DNA of 64,000 nt. It comes from RZYY01 sp036794825 (lineage in GTDB: Bacteria > Bacteroidota > Bacteroidia > Bacteroidales > 4484-276). The stretch's first letter is position 1, and every line of letters begins with the position of its first letter. A program made the translations under genes and the position numbers. The stretch lies in assembly GCA_036794825.1 (NCBI GenBank), contig DAIRGA010000007.1:100683-164682 (forward strand). Reading direction: 5' to 3'. Shown piece by piece: positions 35,476 to 47,156 of this stretch. The notes beneath the pieces are model-generated. The model had not been told where the DNA came from and ran no database searches. It saw only the letters and a program-made list of their open reading frames with translations.

Positions 35476-38400
35476 TTATTTCCTAACCACCCGCTTCACA
35501 AGCGTTCCCCTCTCACCGGTTAGTTTAATCTGGTAAACTCCGGGCTGAAGGCCGGAAAGATCAATGTTTACTGAGCTTTCACCGCCAGTATGGAGGGTCT
35601 GGATAAATGCTCCCAAAGTTCCCACCACATCAATCTGTGTGAAGTCGCTGATTCCGCTTATGAGGATGGATCCGTCCGTTGGGTTAGGATAAATAGTAAT
35701 CCCTGAAGCAATATCCCCGGAAGTCCCGGTGGCTGTGAGTTTCAGCAATCTGATGGCTGAAAGTCCTTCTGCGGAAAAATAACCGGTCTGTGGGAGTTGC
35801 TGGTTGTATTCCACCCCGACATCAAACACTTCATCGGTATTAGGCCTGTAGAGGCGGTATTGCATCCATTCCATTTCGTCGAAACCATCTTTGGTACTTG
35901 TTAGAACATCGTTGGCAAATGCTGTGATCAGTGCATTTTCTGAAGTATTCACTATCTCCGTCAAACCAAAGCATTCGCCGTTTTGCGAGAAAGCGCCGAT
36001 CACATCGCCTGGCTGCAGCAGATTCAATGCTTCAGCTTCGATAACGATAATATGTGAAGAGGCCGAAACCTTCACTTCATTCCACGGGGTTACCGGGAAT
36101 TTAACTTCCTGGTAATGACCTGTCCAGGTATCCTTTGAATTTGCAGGAAAAGTAATCGAACCAATTGACCCGAGCAAAGCGTAATAAGCCCTGCCAGGTA
36201 TAAGGTTTCCGAGCGTATTGATGCTAAATGCAGGCCAGTAAACGCCAGTTCCTGCTACATCCTTGGCGATGGTCAGGCTTGTTCCGCCGAATAAAGTTAC
36301 CGGGTTCACCGGGGTATTTGTTATCACCGGAACCAGGTTCCATCCGGCGCTCAATGAGAATACCTTGTTGGATTCTTCATTGCCAATAACGGGCAGCGTG
36401 GCGGCATTGCTCATTTTCACTTTATAGGCCGACTGACTGAGCCAGTCGCCGATAGTATTGACCGGCCCTGCCGGGTAGTACATATTGGTCATGGTTTGAG
36501 CTATAATGAAATCAGGCAGGACAGGAGCAAAGACATCCTCAATGGCATTGTTAACCGGCATTATATAACTCGAAAGTCCCTGCCATCCTGCATTCAGCGA
36601 AACCGAATGAGTTGGGTAGGATACCTGGGTTACCGTAACATTTACAGAGGGTGAACCTCCGGTAGCTGTTATATTTATGGTTCCAACCCTAGTGCTTCCG
36701 GTAGCATTTTCGCCGTAATTCACTGATAATGTTCCATTTCCGGTTCCGCTCATCGGGGTTACGCTTAACCATGGCACGCTTTCGTTTACAGCCCAACCGG
36801 TATTGGAGTTGAGGCTGAAAGTGGTTGATCCTGCGGTTGCAGCTACATCACGGTTAGCTGGTGTAACGGTAAGGGTAGCGCCAGCGCCGGCCTGGTTAAC
36901 GGTTACAACCACGTTGGGTAATCCAGGTGATGATACGGTGATCTGGCCGGAGCGTGGTGTGGTCAGGTTGTTTTGCTGGTAACTGACAACCAATACGTTG
37001 TTCCCCGTGCCACTCATCGGAAGAACGCTGAACCAAAGAACGCTTTCACTTACGGTCCAGGTGGTGTTGGATGTTACGATGAAACTTGTTGTACCGATTG
37101 CTGCTCCTACACTCTGTGTTGGGGGTGTAACTGCTAAGGTAGCTCCAGCCTGAGTTATAGTCACCAAAACATCTGGTACGTCGGGGGCTGAAATGGTGAT
37201 AATCCCTGAGCGGGGTGTTGCGGAACTGTTCTGGGTATAATTTACCGTGATGGTAGCATTATTGCTTCCCGAAGTTGGGGTTACCTGCGCCCATGAAATA
37301 CTTTCAGAAATTGTCCATCCAATATTGGAGGTGACATCAAAGGTGATGCTTCCGGCAGGCGGATTTACGTTAAGTGTTAACGGTGAGGCAGATAGCTGCG
37401 GCTCGAACCAGTCAACACGGCTGAAAGGGTCAGCTTCATAAGCGGAACCTGAATAGCCACCGGAGTAATCATAAAAGGTTATACGACCTTGATTTACCCA
37501 CTTAACAACATTGTAAGCTCCACCCCAGGTATTTGTTGGGAATATTGCCCCGGTGCAACTGAGTTCCTGGTCGTTCTCCAACCTGAGCAAAGTTTGTCCT
37601 GATGCGCCATTCCGAAAAGTACAGTAATTAAATGCGTAATCAGGGTCAACCAGGGCACCATTGGATATATTCACCCCATTGGTACCCATATATTCAAAAA
37701 TAGCGTGTTGAGCAGCGATATTTCCTCCACTTATAACATTGAAGGAGTAGTACCCTGATGTGAATCTGGAAATGACGGCCTCAGCCCCCAAGCCACCAAT
37801 AGCATTCAGTGTACCGCCATCATTAACCGAAAGCACTTTTCCCGAACCCATCAGCAACACACTGTAATTGTTCAGTGTAAATGTACCGCCGGAATTAACA
37901 TTCACATTCCCCCCGGCTGAAACTTCAACACCGATAACATTCAAAGTACCCTCGTCAATAGTTAAATCATTGTTAATCAAAACATCTGTGGTAATGTTAA
38001 CTGTATTTGCTCTGTTACCCCCCGAAATGCTCCCATCCCTTTCTATGACCGGCCCGGCTTTCAATCCATCACCTCCGGATTTATTAATTAAAACATTAAA
38101 TAAATTTCCGGCTGACATTGCCAGTCCGGCATCACCCCCGCTATAAAGTTCAACCGTTCCTCCGACAGGTGTAAAGTTCGTGTTGTGAACCGAGATGTGC
38201 CCAGGGGTTCGTATAATTCCAGCATTAATAGTTTCAGTAAAAGAATATGTCGGCGAATTGTAAACATTGATGCCAACATTTTTAAAATCAAGTACGCCTC
38301 CTGTCATAAATACTGTGGCATTTCCGTCCCACGACCAGAAGCTGGAAGAGCTTCCCCCAAATACATTTAATTCCCCGCTGCTTCCTGTAATTACCGTACC

Positions 38401-41400
38401 ATTGATATCCACAAATTGTCCGGCATCCTGGTATAGGTTCATAACACCTGAATAGATTGCAAATGTCCCGTAAAGGCCGTTATCGGCGAGGTCGTAAGCA
38501 GTGAAGTTCCCGAGTGAAATCCATACCCCGCCGCTAGTCCAGTCGTAAGTCTGGCAGGTGATATTATGGCCGGATACATTGTAAAGCAATTCTATCGGAT
38601 TATTCACTTCAATAATGTAGAAATCTTCAGTGGAACAATACTGCGGTGTGACGCCGTTGAAAACCACGCGGCTGTTGGTTTCAGCAAAAGCAGTTGGGCC
38701 AACATTATTCAGCCAGTCACCGGCTATTTGAATGGTTTTGTTGTTGGAATTAAAGATACCAGCATTAATCATCACATCGCCCTTAATTGTCAAATGATCG
38801 TGGACTAATATTGAACCTCCGGTTTTATTAATAACCGCATCGTTCAGATAATTTCCATTCATTACCTGAATGTAATGGGATGTGTTGGAGGAAATAAATT
38901 CAACCGTTCCTGCATTCAACTGAAAATTACCGGCTGATGTAGCTCCCAGTGATCGTCCGAGCCGCATTGTTCCGCCTGAAATCTCGTTCACAAAAGTTGC
39001 CCCGATGGTTATGCTTCTTCCCGGAAACTCGAGCACAGAACCTTCATTCATGGTAAGCTTTCCGCCGAGGCTGGTAGCGTATGTGGGAACATCGTAATTA
39101 CAGGTAAACGTTCCGTTGTTCAAATATAACCAGCCCGTTGAAGGAAAAGTGATTTCACCTGAAACATTAGCTGTTGAACCGTATGACAATTTTAAGGTAC
39201 CTTCTAAATACAGTGTACCCGCTACGCTAAAATCAGCAGATTCGAAATTAAGTCCAGCACCAGTTTCAATAATTGAATTTCCCTCAACGATCAGATCGGT
39301 ACTGTTGTTGGTAAACCACCATGTTGCACCTGTTTCGATCGTATAATCACCTTTAACCCTGACCGGATAATACGCTTTGCCCGAGTTATCATCGGCAAGC
39401 TTTGAAAATGGAACAGCTATAAGATTTCCAAATTCAGCATCATCATCTGTTGGATAGTACAAATTATAGATATAAGCAGTATTTCCTGTTCCAAGTTTTG
39501 CATTGGTACCCTCGTTGAATCGCCAATCATCAGCATGGAAAGTACCTGCCGTAACATTATCTTCAGAACCTGATTGCCAGTTTATTGCACCGGAAGTCAG
39601 ATCATTTGTAATATCAACCATTTTTAGCATTCCATAAATATTTGTGGTTCCGTTTACATCACAGGTATATGAACCCAAACTAAATGTTCCGGCCTCAATG
39701 GTTAAATTCCTGGTAATCGTGAAATCAGAACCAAGGGTTATGGTATTGGATTTCCCGCCATCGAAAAGCAGTTCTCCGCTCCGCTCATCATAAACGGGCT
39801 CGCTTGTAGAATTTTCCCCGCCATCAGTTGCACTTTTATTGATCACAACATCGTATAGTGTACAACCATTAGACTGACTGATTAAATAATCGCTACTTCC
39901 ATAAAACTCGAAAATACCTGCAGTTGGCTGAAAATCATTGCGATTACCCGAGAAACCCTGTGAAGTACGGATAATTCCACCGGTAATGTTAGTTGTAAGC
40001 AAATAGGTGTCACTATTATGTATGGTTATCGGACAGGTCTTTACATCAATCACCCCGTCGGTCATGGTAATGTGCGCATTTGCAGACCATGGCCAATAAG
40101 ATGTCGAACCAGAAAGATTGATCGTCCCGCCATAATTGTAGAGTGAACCGTTAAGATCAACCCAGGTTCCCGTGCCCGAATTGGTCAGGTTAATGGTTCC
40201 CCCCGGATTAACATAATATGAACCAAAAATACCATTCTGATAAAGGTCTAAAGCTGTGAAAATACCGGTATTCACATCCACTGCTCCTGCAGTCCACTGG
40301 TACAGACTGCAGATCACCTCCCCTGTGTTGACCCTGAAAGCGCCACCGGAAGGTTTATTCACCTCGAGGACATTAAACGTCTCGGTGGAGCAATACTGGT
40401 GATAATTCCCGCCGTTGAAAATCACCCGGCTTGTTCCTTCCGTAAAGCCAGCATCACCCACCGTATTTGTCCAATCCCCGCCTAAAGTGACTGTGTTGGC
40501 TCCCGGATTGAAATATCCCTGTTCAATAGTGAGATTTTTAGCTACAGTGATATTGCTCACAGCCGTAGTTCCGGTGGAGGAGCTGAACCTCACATTATTG
40601 AAAAGTCCTGTTCCTGCGGCATAGTGGTTGATCTGCTGGTTGATTCCGTTAAAGACAAAAGTACCAGTGTTAGAGGCTCCGGTGAAATCATAATTTCCGT
40701 TGTTTGAAAGGTCACCTTCAAGGATCACTTCCTGGCTTGAGGAGATCCCGAAATTACAGGAAGATTGAATAAAAATATTTTTCTTAATGATTAGAGGCTG
40801 TGTGCTGAGGTCACTTACTCTTGCCCAATAAGTGCCCGACTTATAAACCCCTATCGTATTGAAACTTGAGTTGGTACTGTATTGCCGGATCCAGCTGCTG
40901 CTGTTACCTGTAAAGTCAACATTACCTTTGGCCAGATTGGCATTGGCTCCTTCGTTGAAATTCCAGTTGCCATGAACCCAAAACACACTTTCAGCAGTAA
41001 ATCCTGCTGTAGAACCAGAATGCCAGGCTACGTTGCCTTTCACGCGCAACACACCTGCGGCATTGTTCATATTCAGGGTACCATGAACATCCAGGTTGTT
41101 TTCCACTGTAAGTTCGAAACCACCAATAGTCAACGATGCACCGGAGTTGATAGTGATGCTTTTGCAATTGCCATTGGCGCTCTGGACATAGGGTTGGTGG
41201 GGAGTTCCAGACGGAATCACGACATCAATGGCAGCGTCGGGCAGGATATTTGCGCTCCAGTTCCCCTGAACATTCCAGTTAGTGCTGGCCAAACCTTTCC
41301 ATATACCCGGAGTCTCCAGGTAGTCCACATAAAAGGTATGACTACCCGGACTGACATCTTCATCATCCAGCAAAAAGTAATAGGTAGTTCCCGCCGTCAT

Positions 41401-42191
41401 CGCTAAGTTTCCATAAGCTCCGGCACTGAAAATATCATCAATGCACACCCAGTCGGCTGATGAGCATGAGCCTGATTTCCACATGTAATCCACCCAGCTG
41501 CCTCCTGCAGTTACCTGAATTTTGTAATTTCCTGAATATGGCGCAACAAAACTGTAAATCTGCTCCGTTCCGGGGCAAGAATAGCCACATGGTGAAAGTG
41601 TCGAAGTAAACCAAACGCCATTACCGCCACCAGTGTATGTTTGAGCATTTCCCGGGCCAACCCCTGCAATCGGAATGATGTTCTGGCAGGGGTTCAGAAA
41701 AACATAGAACGATTGTGTTGAAAGGCTGATGTTCTCATCATCCAGCAAAATGTAATAAGTCGTTCCGGCTGTCCAGTTCATGGCCCCGTATGTTCCGGTG
41801 TAATAAACATCGTCAATACAATTCCATCCGGAAGATGAACAGGAACTCGTTTTCCAGAAATAGTCAACGTAAGTACTGTTGCTTTCAGTAACCTGGATAC
41901 TGTAAATTCCGGAGACCGGAGCCACGAAACTGTAAATGCCTTCCATACCATTACAACTGAAACCGCAGGCGTTGGAGGTCCATGCTCCGCTTCCGCTTCT
42001 GGAGAAGGTCTTAGTGTTGGCAGTGCCTCCACCAGCAAGAGAAATGATGTTGGAGCAGGGATTGAGAAAGACATAGAAGGTATGGGTTGCCAGAGAAGTA
42101 CCTTCCGCATCGAGCAGAATATAATAGGTAGTCCCTGCTGTCCAGTTCATGGCCCCGTATGTTCCGGTGTAATAAACATCGTCAATACAAT
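35476..42191 (-). CDS. Giant T9SS cargo, C-terminal part (gene continues across the gap to 44296)
   Basis: Open from the gap edge to the stop. It begins in the middle of a 123-residue repeated domain (CIDDVYYTGTYGAMNWTAGTTYYILLD), of which two more copies follow. Next come about 1,200 residues of beta-helix-like repeats (NLTIEAGTFSLGSYTCDVNG), then three BACON domains (LSASPLTLNVNPPAGSITFDVTSN onwards), the shared GWQGLSSYIMPVNNAIEDVF module and a type A sorting signal (IYPNPTDGSILISG to VVKRVVRK). An internal ATG at 42150 is not a real start: it lies inside the repeated domain (AMNWTAG). With the protease half this is one protein of at least about 2,890 residues. Confidence 0.88.
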
Positions 42192-42291
42192 NNNNNNNNN
42201 NNNNNNNNNNNNNNNNNNNNNNNNNNNNNNNNNNNNNNNNNNNNNNNNNNNNNNNNNNNNNNNNNNNNNNNNNNNNNNNNNNNNNNNNNNN
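42192..42291. other. Scaffold gap (100 N) inside a coding repeat
   Basis: Exactly 100 N. The 48 nt before it (42144-42191) and the 48 nt after it (42292-42339) are identical, and a further copy begins at 41775, 369 nt away. The assembly broke at a 369-bp in-frame repeat. Joining at the duplicated 48 nt removes 148 positions and restores a single reading frame. Confidence 0.95.
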
Positions 42292-44296
42292 AGTTCATGG
42301 CCCCGTATGTTCCGGTGTAATAAACATCGTCAATACAATTCCATCCTGAGGATGAGCAAGAGCTTGTTTTCCAGAAGTAGTCAACATATGTGCTGTTAGT
42401 CGCGGTGATCTCCAGGCTGTAAATTCCGGTGTAAGGCGCTACAAAGCTATAAACCTGCTCATTTCCATTACAATCAAAGCCGCAGACATTGGTTGTCCAT
42501 GCACCTTCCCCGCTTTTTGAGAAGGTCTCTGCATTTGCAGAACCGGCACTGATCGAAATAACATCAGAGCAGGGATTTCCATATCCAGTCAAAGTTATTA
42601 CACGTGGGCTGCTTATGTTGTCGGCATTGTGCGGAATGTTGAAAGATGCGGTCTTCTTCCCGGTTGATGTAGGAGTAAACCTTACTGTAAAAGTACCTGA
42701 TTCTCCGGGTGCAAGGTAAAGGAAGTTTGATCCAATGACAGAAAACTGGCTGGCATTGCTCCCGGATATGGTGGCATTACCAGCTTCAAGGTTCATATAA
42801 TTGGGTCGAGTTCCGGTGTTGGTAACCGTTACCGTAAGATTTGAGGATGAACCCACATTCACGGTTCCATAGTTATAAGATGAAGAGGGAGAAGTGGACA
42901 TGGCCACGCTGGCGCCCCCATTCCACAGCCAGTACTGAAGGTTGTTATTGGAATAGGAAGTACTAAATTTTCCCCACATGTTATTGTAAGTATCGTAATC
43001 ACAATCATCCCATACGTCATAGTGACATGTTCCATAAAGCTGGCCACGGATTCTGCCGTCCGGGTCAACTACACCTCCGCCTGAACTGCCACCAGATGAT
43101 TGACCCATAGTCACTTTTGTGTAGTGGAAATTGGAGGTGCTGAATCCGTCACAGGTAATAGTGGGAGAAGTCTTATTCTGCATCCGGTGGTATTTCATTA
43201 ATGTACCCCCGGGATGATGCACCGAATGCATTACCGTGTTGTTGCCAACGTTGTTGTTAGGATCCCATCCCATGTAATAATTACCACCTTGCTGCTTTAA
43301 AAGTACAAGCGTAAAATCGGTCTGGCTGTTGGTTGCAATAAGATTTGCGCCATTAATAATTACGTAATTTGGATTGGTTACGCCACTGTTGCATGAGGTT
43401 GACCAATAGTAAAATACCGCCTCTAATCCGGCCGCAGATGCCTGGGTATCAAAACAGTGGTTGGCTGTCAGCAGAAATGGCTGCCAGTCACCTTCTCTGA
43501 TATCGTTCAGTTGAGTTCCTGTGCAAAGACCATATTTGTTTAAGTTTGGAAAGTACAACCTGGCAGTTGCCCTACGAAACCCGTCAATGTGGGCGAAACT
43601 GTTGGCGTCAGCACAGTTGGCATCCAAGTAACAGGATCTCCAATTTTCTTCCAGGATATAGCGATTGTCAACATGGATAATCTTTGAGATTTTGAAGCTC
43701 ACATTTTCATTGGTTTCCAGCACCGGGATTACCACCTGCAGGGTCAGGTAGTCGGCAAAGGTGCTTGTGGTGTAAAAGCCGTATTCATCCAGCGTACCCC
43801 TCAGCTCCATTTGGTTAAAAGCGTAATCATCCCTGCTAAAAATGTTCACTTTTACAGGGTGAGGGAAACTCCCTTCAGCAAAAAACAGTCTGATCGCATC
43901 CGCTTTTTTCGATCTGAAATAAGCTGTGTAAACGAGCAGCTCCTCACTGACTCGCGTAAGTCGTCCACCGGGAACCAAAATCTCCCCCTGCTCCGGTATT
44001 CCGGTTTCTGACAGGTTGAACTCAACGGGATAAACAAAATCGCGGATAACCCCCACTGCCGGAGGATCATAAGATTCTTCAATGATCTGCCGTTCCGCAT
44101 TGGTGAGTGTATCGAGCACGTGCATTTCATTTTCGGTAAGTACCGACCGGGTTGGATAAAAATCAGGAACAACCTGGTCAATCTTTTGAAATCTCCCTAA
44201 AAACTCTTCAGAATCACAGATTTGGGAGTAAAGCGGTGAAAGTCCAAAAAAAACACAAACCACCATCGAGGTGAATAAAAGTAAAATGCTTCTCAT
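42292..44296 (-). CDS. Giant T9SS cargo, N-terminal part: trypsin-like serine protease
   Basis: Signal peptide about 1-25 (MRSILLLFTSMVVCVFFGLSPLYSQ). Propeptide-like region to about 215. Chymotrypsin-fold protease about 225-460, with a plausible catalytic triad H280 (LTANHC), D327 (QTDFTLVLL) and S405 (SGGSSGGGVVD), resembling lysyl-endopeptidase-type S1 proteases. An immunoglobulin-like domain follows at about 468-570 (YNYGTVNVGSSSNLTVTVTNTG), then the first 123-residue repeat (CSDVISISAGSANAETF). The frame runs into the gap and continues as the gene ending at 35476. An exported protease on a very long T9SS-anchored stalk is the natural reading. Confidence 0.88.
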
Positions 44297-44434
44297 AACA
44301 TTAAAAGTTTAGGTTTGTAAAATGAAAGTTATTTGATTGCTAATGAACAACATACCAAAAAGAACAGACTGCGAATTGTTCTACACCCCGCTCCGGAGAG
44401 AGCTCTCCTTTTAGTTTGAATTCGTAGATTTTTT

Positions 44435-44466
44435 CAAAAGTATAACAAAATCCCTGATTGGGGCAA
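44435..44466 (-). promoter_or_regulatory. Promoter of the giant protease gene
   Basis: Minus strand: TTG (44466-44464), 21 nt, then TACTTTTG (44442-44435). The predicted start near 44428 gives a leader of about 130 nt. Confidence 0.5.
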
Positions 44467-44481
44467 GGAAATTTGGAAGAA

Positions 44482-45507
44482 TTATGATTTTTTTCTCCAC
44501 AAATAATGTCCCACCTGCCACTCAGCGCCGCCATTGAGCCTGAAGGTTTCGGAGCAGGCCATAAAAAAGATCCTCCAATAACTCCAAAATCGGTTCGCTT
44601 CAGCGCCATAAACCCTTTCAAATATAGGAAATATCAGGTTTTTGTTTCGATCCATGTTTTTAAGCCACGCTTCAAGCGTCTTTGAATAGTGATTACCGTT
44701 AATAGTCCATTGTCCGGCCGTTGTGAAATCATTTGAAAAGTGGAAGAGCAAATCACCGGAAGGCATCATTCCACCGGTAAAGAAATGCCTTGCCATCCAG
44801 TCGCTTTCGTTTTTAACCTCGAATTTGTATGCAAATTTCCGGTGGTTAAAAATATGCACGAAGAGCCTCCCGTCATCCTTCAGCCACGAAAGGATCCGCT
44901 GAAACAGCAATTCATAATTCCGCACATGCTCAAACATCTCCACCGAAACCACCCGGTCAAATTTTTCCATTGGGTCGAAATCGTTGATATCGGCAGTGAT
45001 GGCTTTTACATTTTTAAGCTTTAACTCCCTGACTCGATGCTCAACGAAAACGCGCTGCGAAACGGAATTGGAGACAGCTGTAAAACTAGTATCCGGGTAT
45101 CTCTGCGCGGCATAAAGGGTGAACGATCCCCAGCCGCATCCAAGATCAAGAATCCTTTGTCCATTCTCAATACCAGCGTGGCTGATCGTGAGATCAAGCA
45201 TCTTCGCCTCGGATTCCTCCAGCGTGTTGACTCCTTCCGGCCAAAGGCCACAGCTATATTTCATCCATGGCCCCAAAACCAACCGGAAAAATTCAGCCGG
45301 CACTTCGTAATGCTGCTGGTTGGCTTCGCTGGTGTTTATGGCGATGGGGCTGTGCCTGAGTTCATTGATGAGTTCATTCAGTTTATCCCGTTGAGCCTCT
45401 TCGGTAGAACATTTTTCGCGACTAAGCCGGTTTCTCAACATCCGGCGGATGGCAATCCTGAGCGCCCAATCGGGCAATAAACTATTTTGAAGCAGAAAAT
45501 CAATCAT
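44482..45507 (-). CDS. SAM-dependent methyltransferase, cyclopropane fatty acid synthase family
   Basis: 341 residues. SAM-binding motif I is ILDLGCGWGSFTLYAA (about 118-133), preceded by the family's QHYEVPAEFFRLVLGPWMKYSCGLW block, followed by VSVEMFEHVRNYELLFQRI. The C-terminal half has HFFTGGMMPSGDLL and the WRIFFMACSETF segment typical of CFA-synthase-like enzymes. The true family adds a methylene group to unsaturated lipid acyl chains, but this subgroup also includes methyltransferases acting on small molecules. The substrate is not fixed by the sequence. Cytoplasmic; no operon partner. Confidence 0.88.
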   Translation of the reverse strand: MIDFLLQNSLLPDWALRIAIRRMLRNRLSREKCSTEEAQRDKLNELINELRHSPIAINTSEANQQHYEVPAEFFRLVLGPWMKYSCGLWPEGVNTLEESEAKMLDLTISHAGIENGQRILDLGCGWGSFTLYAAQRYPDTSFTAVSNSVSQRVFVEHRVRELKLKNVKAITADINDFDPMEKFDRVVSVEMFEHVRNYELLFQRILSWLKDDGRLFVHIFNHRKFAYKFEVKNESDWMARHFFTGGMMPSGDLLFHFSNDFTTAGQWTINGNHYSKTLEAWLKNMDRNKNLIFPIFERVYGAEANRFWSYWRIFFMACSETFRLNGGAEWQVGHYLWRKKS

Positions 45508-45734
45508 TAAAAGTCTTTTGGCTGGCTAAAGTAACAATATCCCGAAATCTATACCAGGCGGCTTTCAGACCCTTTGCTTTGGACCAAATCCGCAGCTATT
45601 TTATTTTTTATCAAAATCAATGATTATGCAGTTGTTATTCAAGAAGTTGCAGTTTAGTCTGATTATTATCGTTTCAGTGGGTTTTGCATTCACGTAGTTC
45701 CCGGTGTCCGAGCCATGAGACTTTTGTGGGAATA

Positions 45735-46931
45735 TCAGTATAAAAATCCAAAGAGCCACAAGGGGATTTTATTTCCGTTTGCATATTCGATATTATCGGC
45801 AGCAATAAATGAATCTGAAACACCTGAAATCTGTTTCTGACTTTTATGCTTGCCGCCAACTTCGATCGTATATTTCCCATCAACAAGAAAATCACCCCTG
45901 TTTGAATAGCTTACTTTGTGTTTATTAGTCAACTGGTTGAGAAAGAATGTTTCTCTGAGGGTTCCGGGATTCACCTGAGAACCGGTTAGCGCATACATGA
46001 GATTGGCGTTGTAGAGATAAACTTTCTCCGGCTTGTTCAGACGACTGACCCCACTTGTTTGTGAGTGAAGCAGCATCAGCAGGTCAGCCCTGCCAAGCAG
46101 ATGCAGGTATTTCATCAGTGTCTCCCTGCTAACTCCAATCTGGTGGCTCAACTTAACGATATTGGGTTTAAAAGGCACTATTTCGGCAATCACCGAAAAC
46201 AAAGTGCGTAAGTGTTGTACAGCATAGAAATCAATGTTTTCCACCGAAGGAAGGTCTGTCTCAAGTACCTGGTTAATGGTTTGTCTTAAACGATCATAAT
46301 AGTTCAGTTCGTCTTCGATAAAAAACGGGTAATATCCGATTTGTAGAAACTCCTCAAAAAGCTTTATGGGTTTGATTTTCGACAGGATAGAACTGATACT
46401 GTTTGCAGGTGCTGTTAAAACCTCCTCAAGATCAAGTGACGGCATATCCTGATTGTATTTTATCCTGATAAATTCCCGGAACGACAAGCCATTCAGCTTA
46501 TAAAGAACCGCTCTGCGGCTGAGATCGGCAGTACCTTTGTAAATATCAAGCGCCGATGAACCTGTGACCACTATCTTCAGATCAGAAAAGTAATCATAGA
46601 TGTTTTTAATCTCCTGCGACCAGTTGCGGTATTTATGGATCTCGTCAAGAAAAAGGAATTTGCCTCCCCGCTTGACAAACTCATCTGCAAATTCAACAAG
46701 TGTAGTCCTTGAAAAAAACAGATCATCAAGGCTAACAAAAATGACCTCATCCGGTTTTTCGTACAGATTTTCACGAACGTGTTGCAGCAGCATGGTAGTT
46801 TTACCCACGCCTCTTGCGCCGGTAATAGCTATCAATCGGTTGTTCCAGTTGATTTTATCCCACAAATACCTTTTAAAATCAAGGTTTACAGCATTTACTC
46901 TTGAAGCTGAATATTGAAATAGCTTATCCAT
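45735..46931 (-). CDS. AAA-family ATP-binding protein with DUF4143-type C-terminus
   Basis: 398 residues from the ATG at 46931 (MDKLFQYSAS); a TTG at 46952 would add seven residues but overlaps the likely promoter. Walker A is ITGARGVGKTTMLL and Walker B FLFLDEIHKY, followed by the sensor-like VVTGSSALDIYKG. The C-terminal part has a winged-helix-like stretch (LSHQIGVSRETLMKYLHLLGRADLLMLL) and a restriction-nuclease-like end (NRGDFLVDGKYTIEVGGKHK). The family is abundant in Bacteroidota; its cellular role is unknown and no toxin or partner gene is adjacent. Confidence 0.9.
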   Translation of the reverse strand: MDKLFQYSASRVNAVNLDFKRYLWDKINWNNRLIAITGARGVGKTTMLLQHVRENLYEKPDEVIFVSLDDLFFSRTTLVEFADEFVKRGGKFLFLDEIHKYRNWSQEIKNIYDYFSDLKIVVTGSSALDIYKGTADLSRRAVLYKLNGLSFREFIRIKYNQDMPSLDLEEVLTAPANSISSILSKIKPIKLFEEFLQIGYYPFFIEDELNYYDRLRQTINQVLETDLPSVENIDFYAVQHLRTLFSVIAEIVPFKPNIVKLSHQIGVSRETLMKYLHLLGRADLLMLLHSQTSGVSRLNKPEKVYLYNANLMYALTGSQVNPGTLRETFFLNQLTNKHKVSYSNRGDFLVDGKYTIEVGGKHKSQKQISGVSDSFIAADNIEYANGNKIPLWLFGFLY

Positions 46932-46949
46932 TTTGCAATGTTGTTTTTG

Positions 46950-46957
46950 CAAAAATA
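46950..46957 (-). promoter_or_regulatory. -7 box of the AAA ATPase gene
   Basis: TATTTTTG on the minus strand, 18 nt before the chosen ATG. This favours the ATG at 46931 over the upstream TTG. No TTG -33 box at standard spacing. Confidence 0.4.
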
Positions 46958-47156
46958 CAATATTCTGCCAAATACACTTTGCATTTTTTTATTTTTTTGC
47001 CGGATGAACTTGTCATTTTTGTTCAATGCTTAATTGGTAAGGGATCAGAATTTATCAATTGAAAAGGCAAATAGGTTAAAATTAAACCCAACCCACAAAA
47101 CAGCAAAGAAAATTTGAACCCTAAGGTCAGTCAGGTTGTTGTTAATACAAAAAATC

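Noticed and set aside
35476..42150. A separate gene starting at the ATG at 42150
   Set aside because: That ATG is inside the repeated 123-residue domain (GAMNWTAG). The frame is open to the gap, and collapsing the 48-nt duplication joins it to the protease half.
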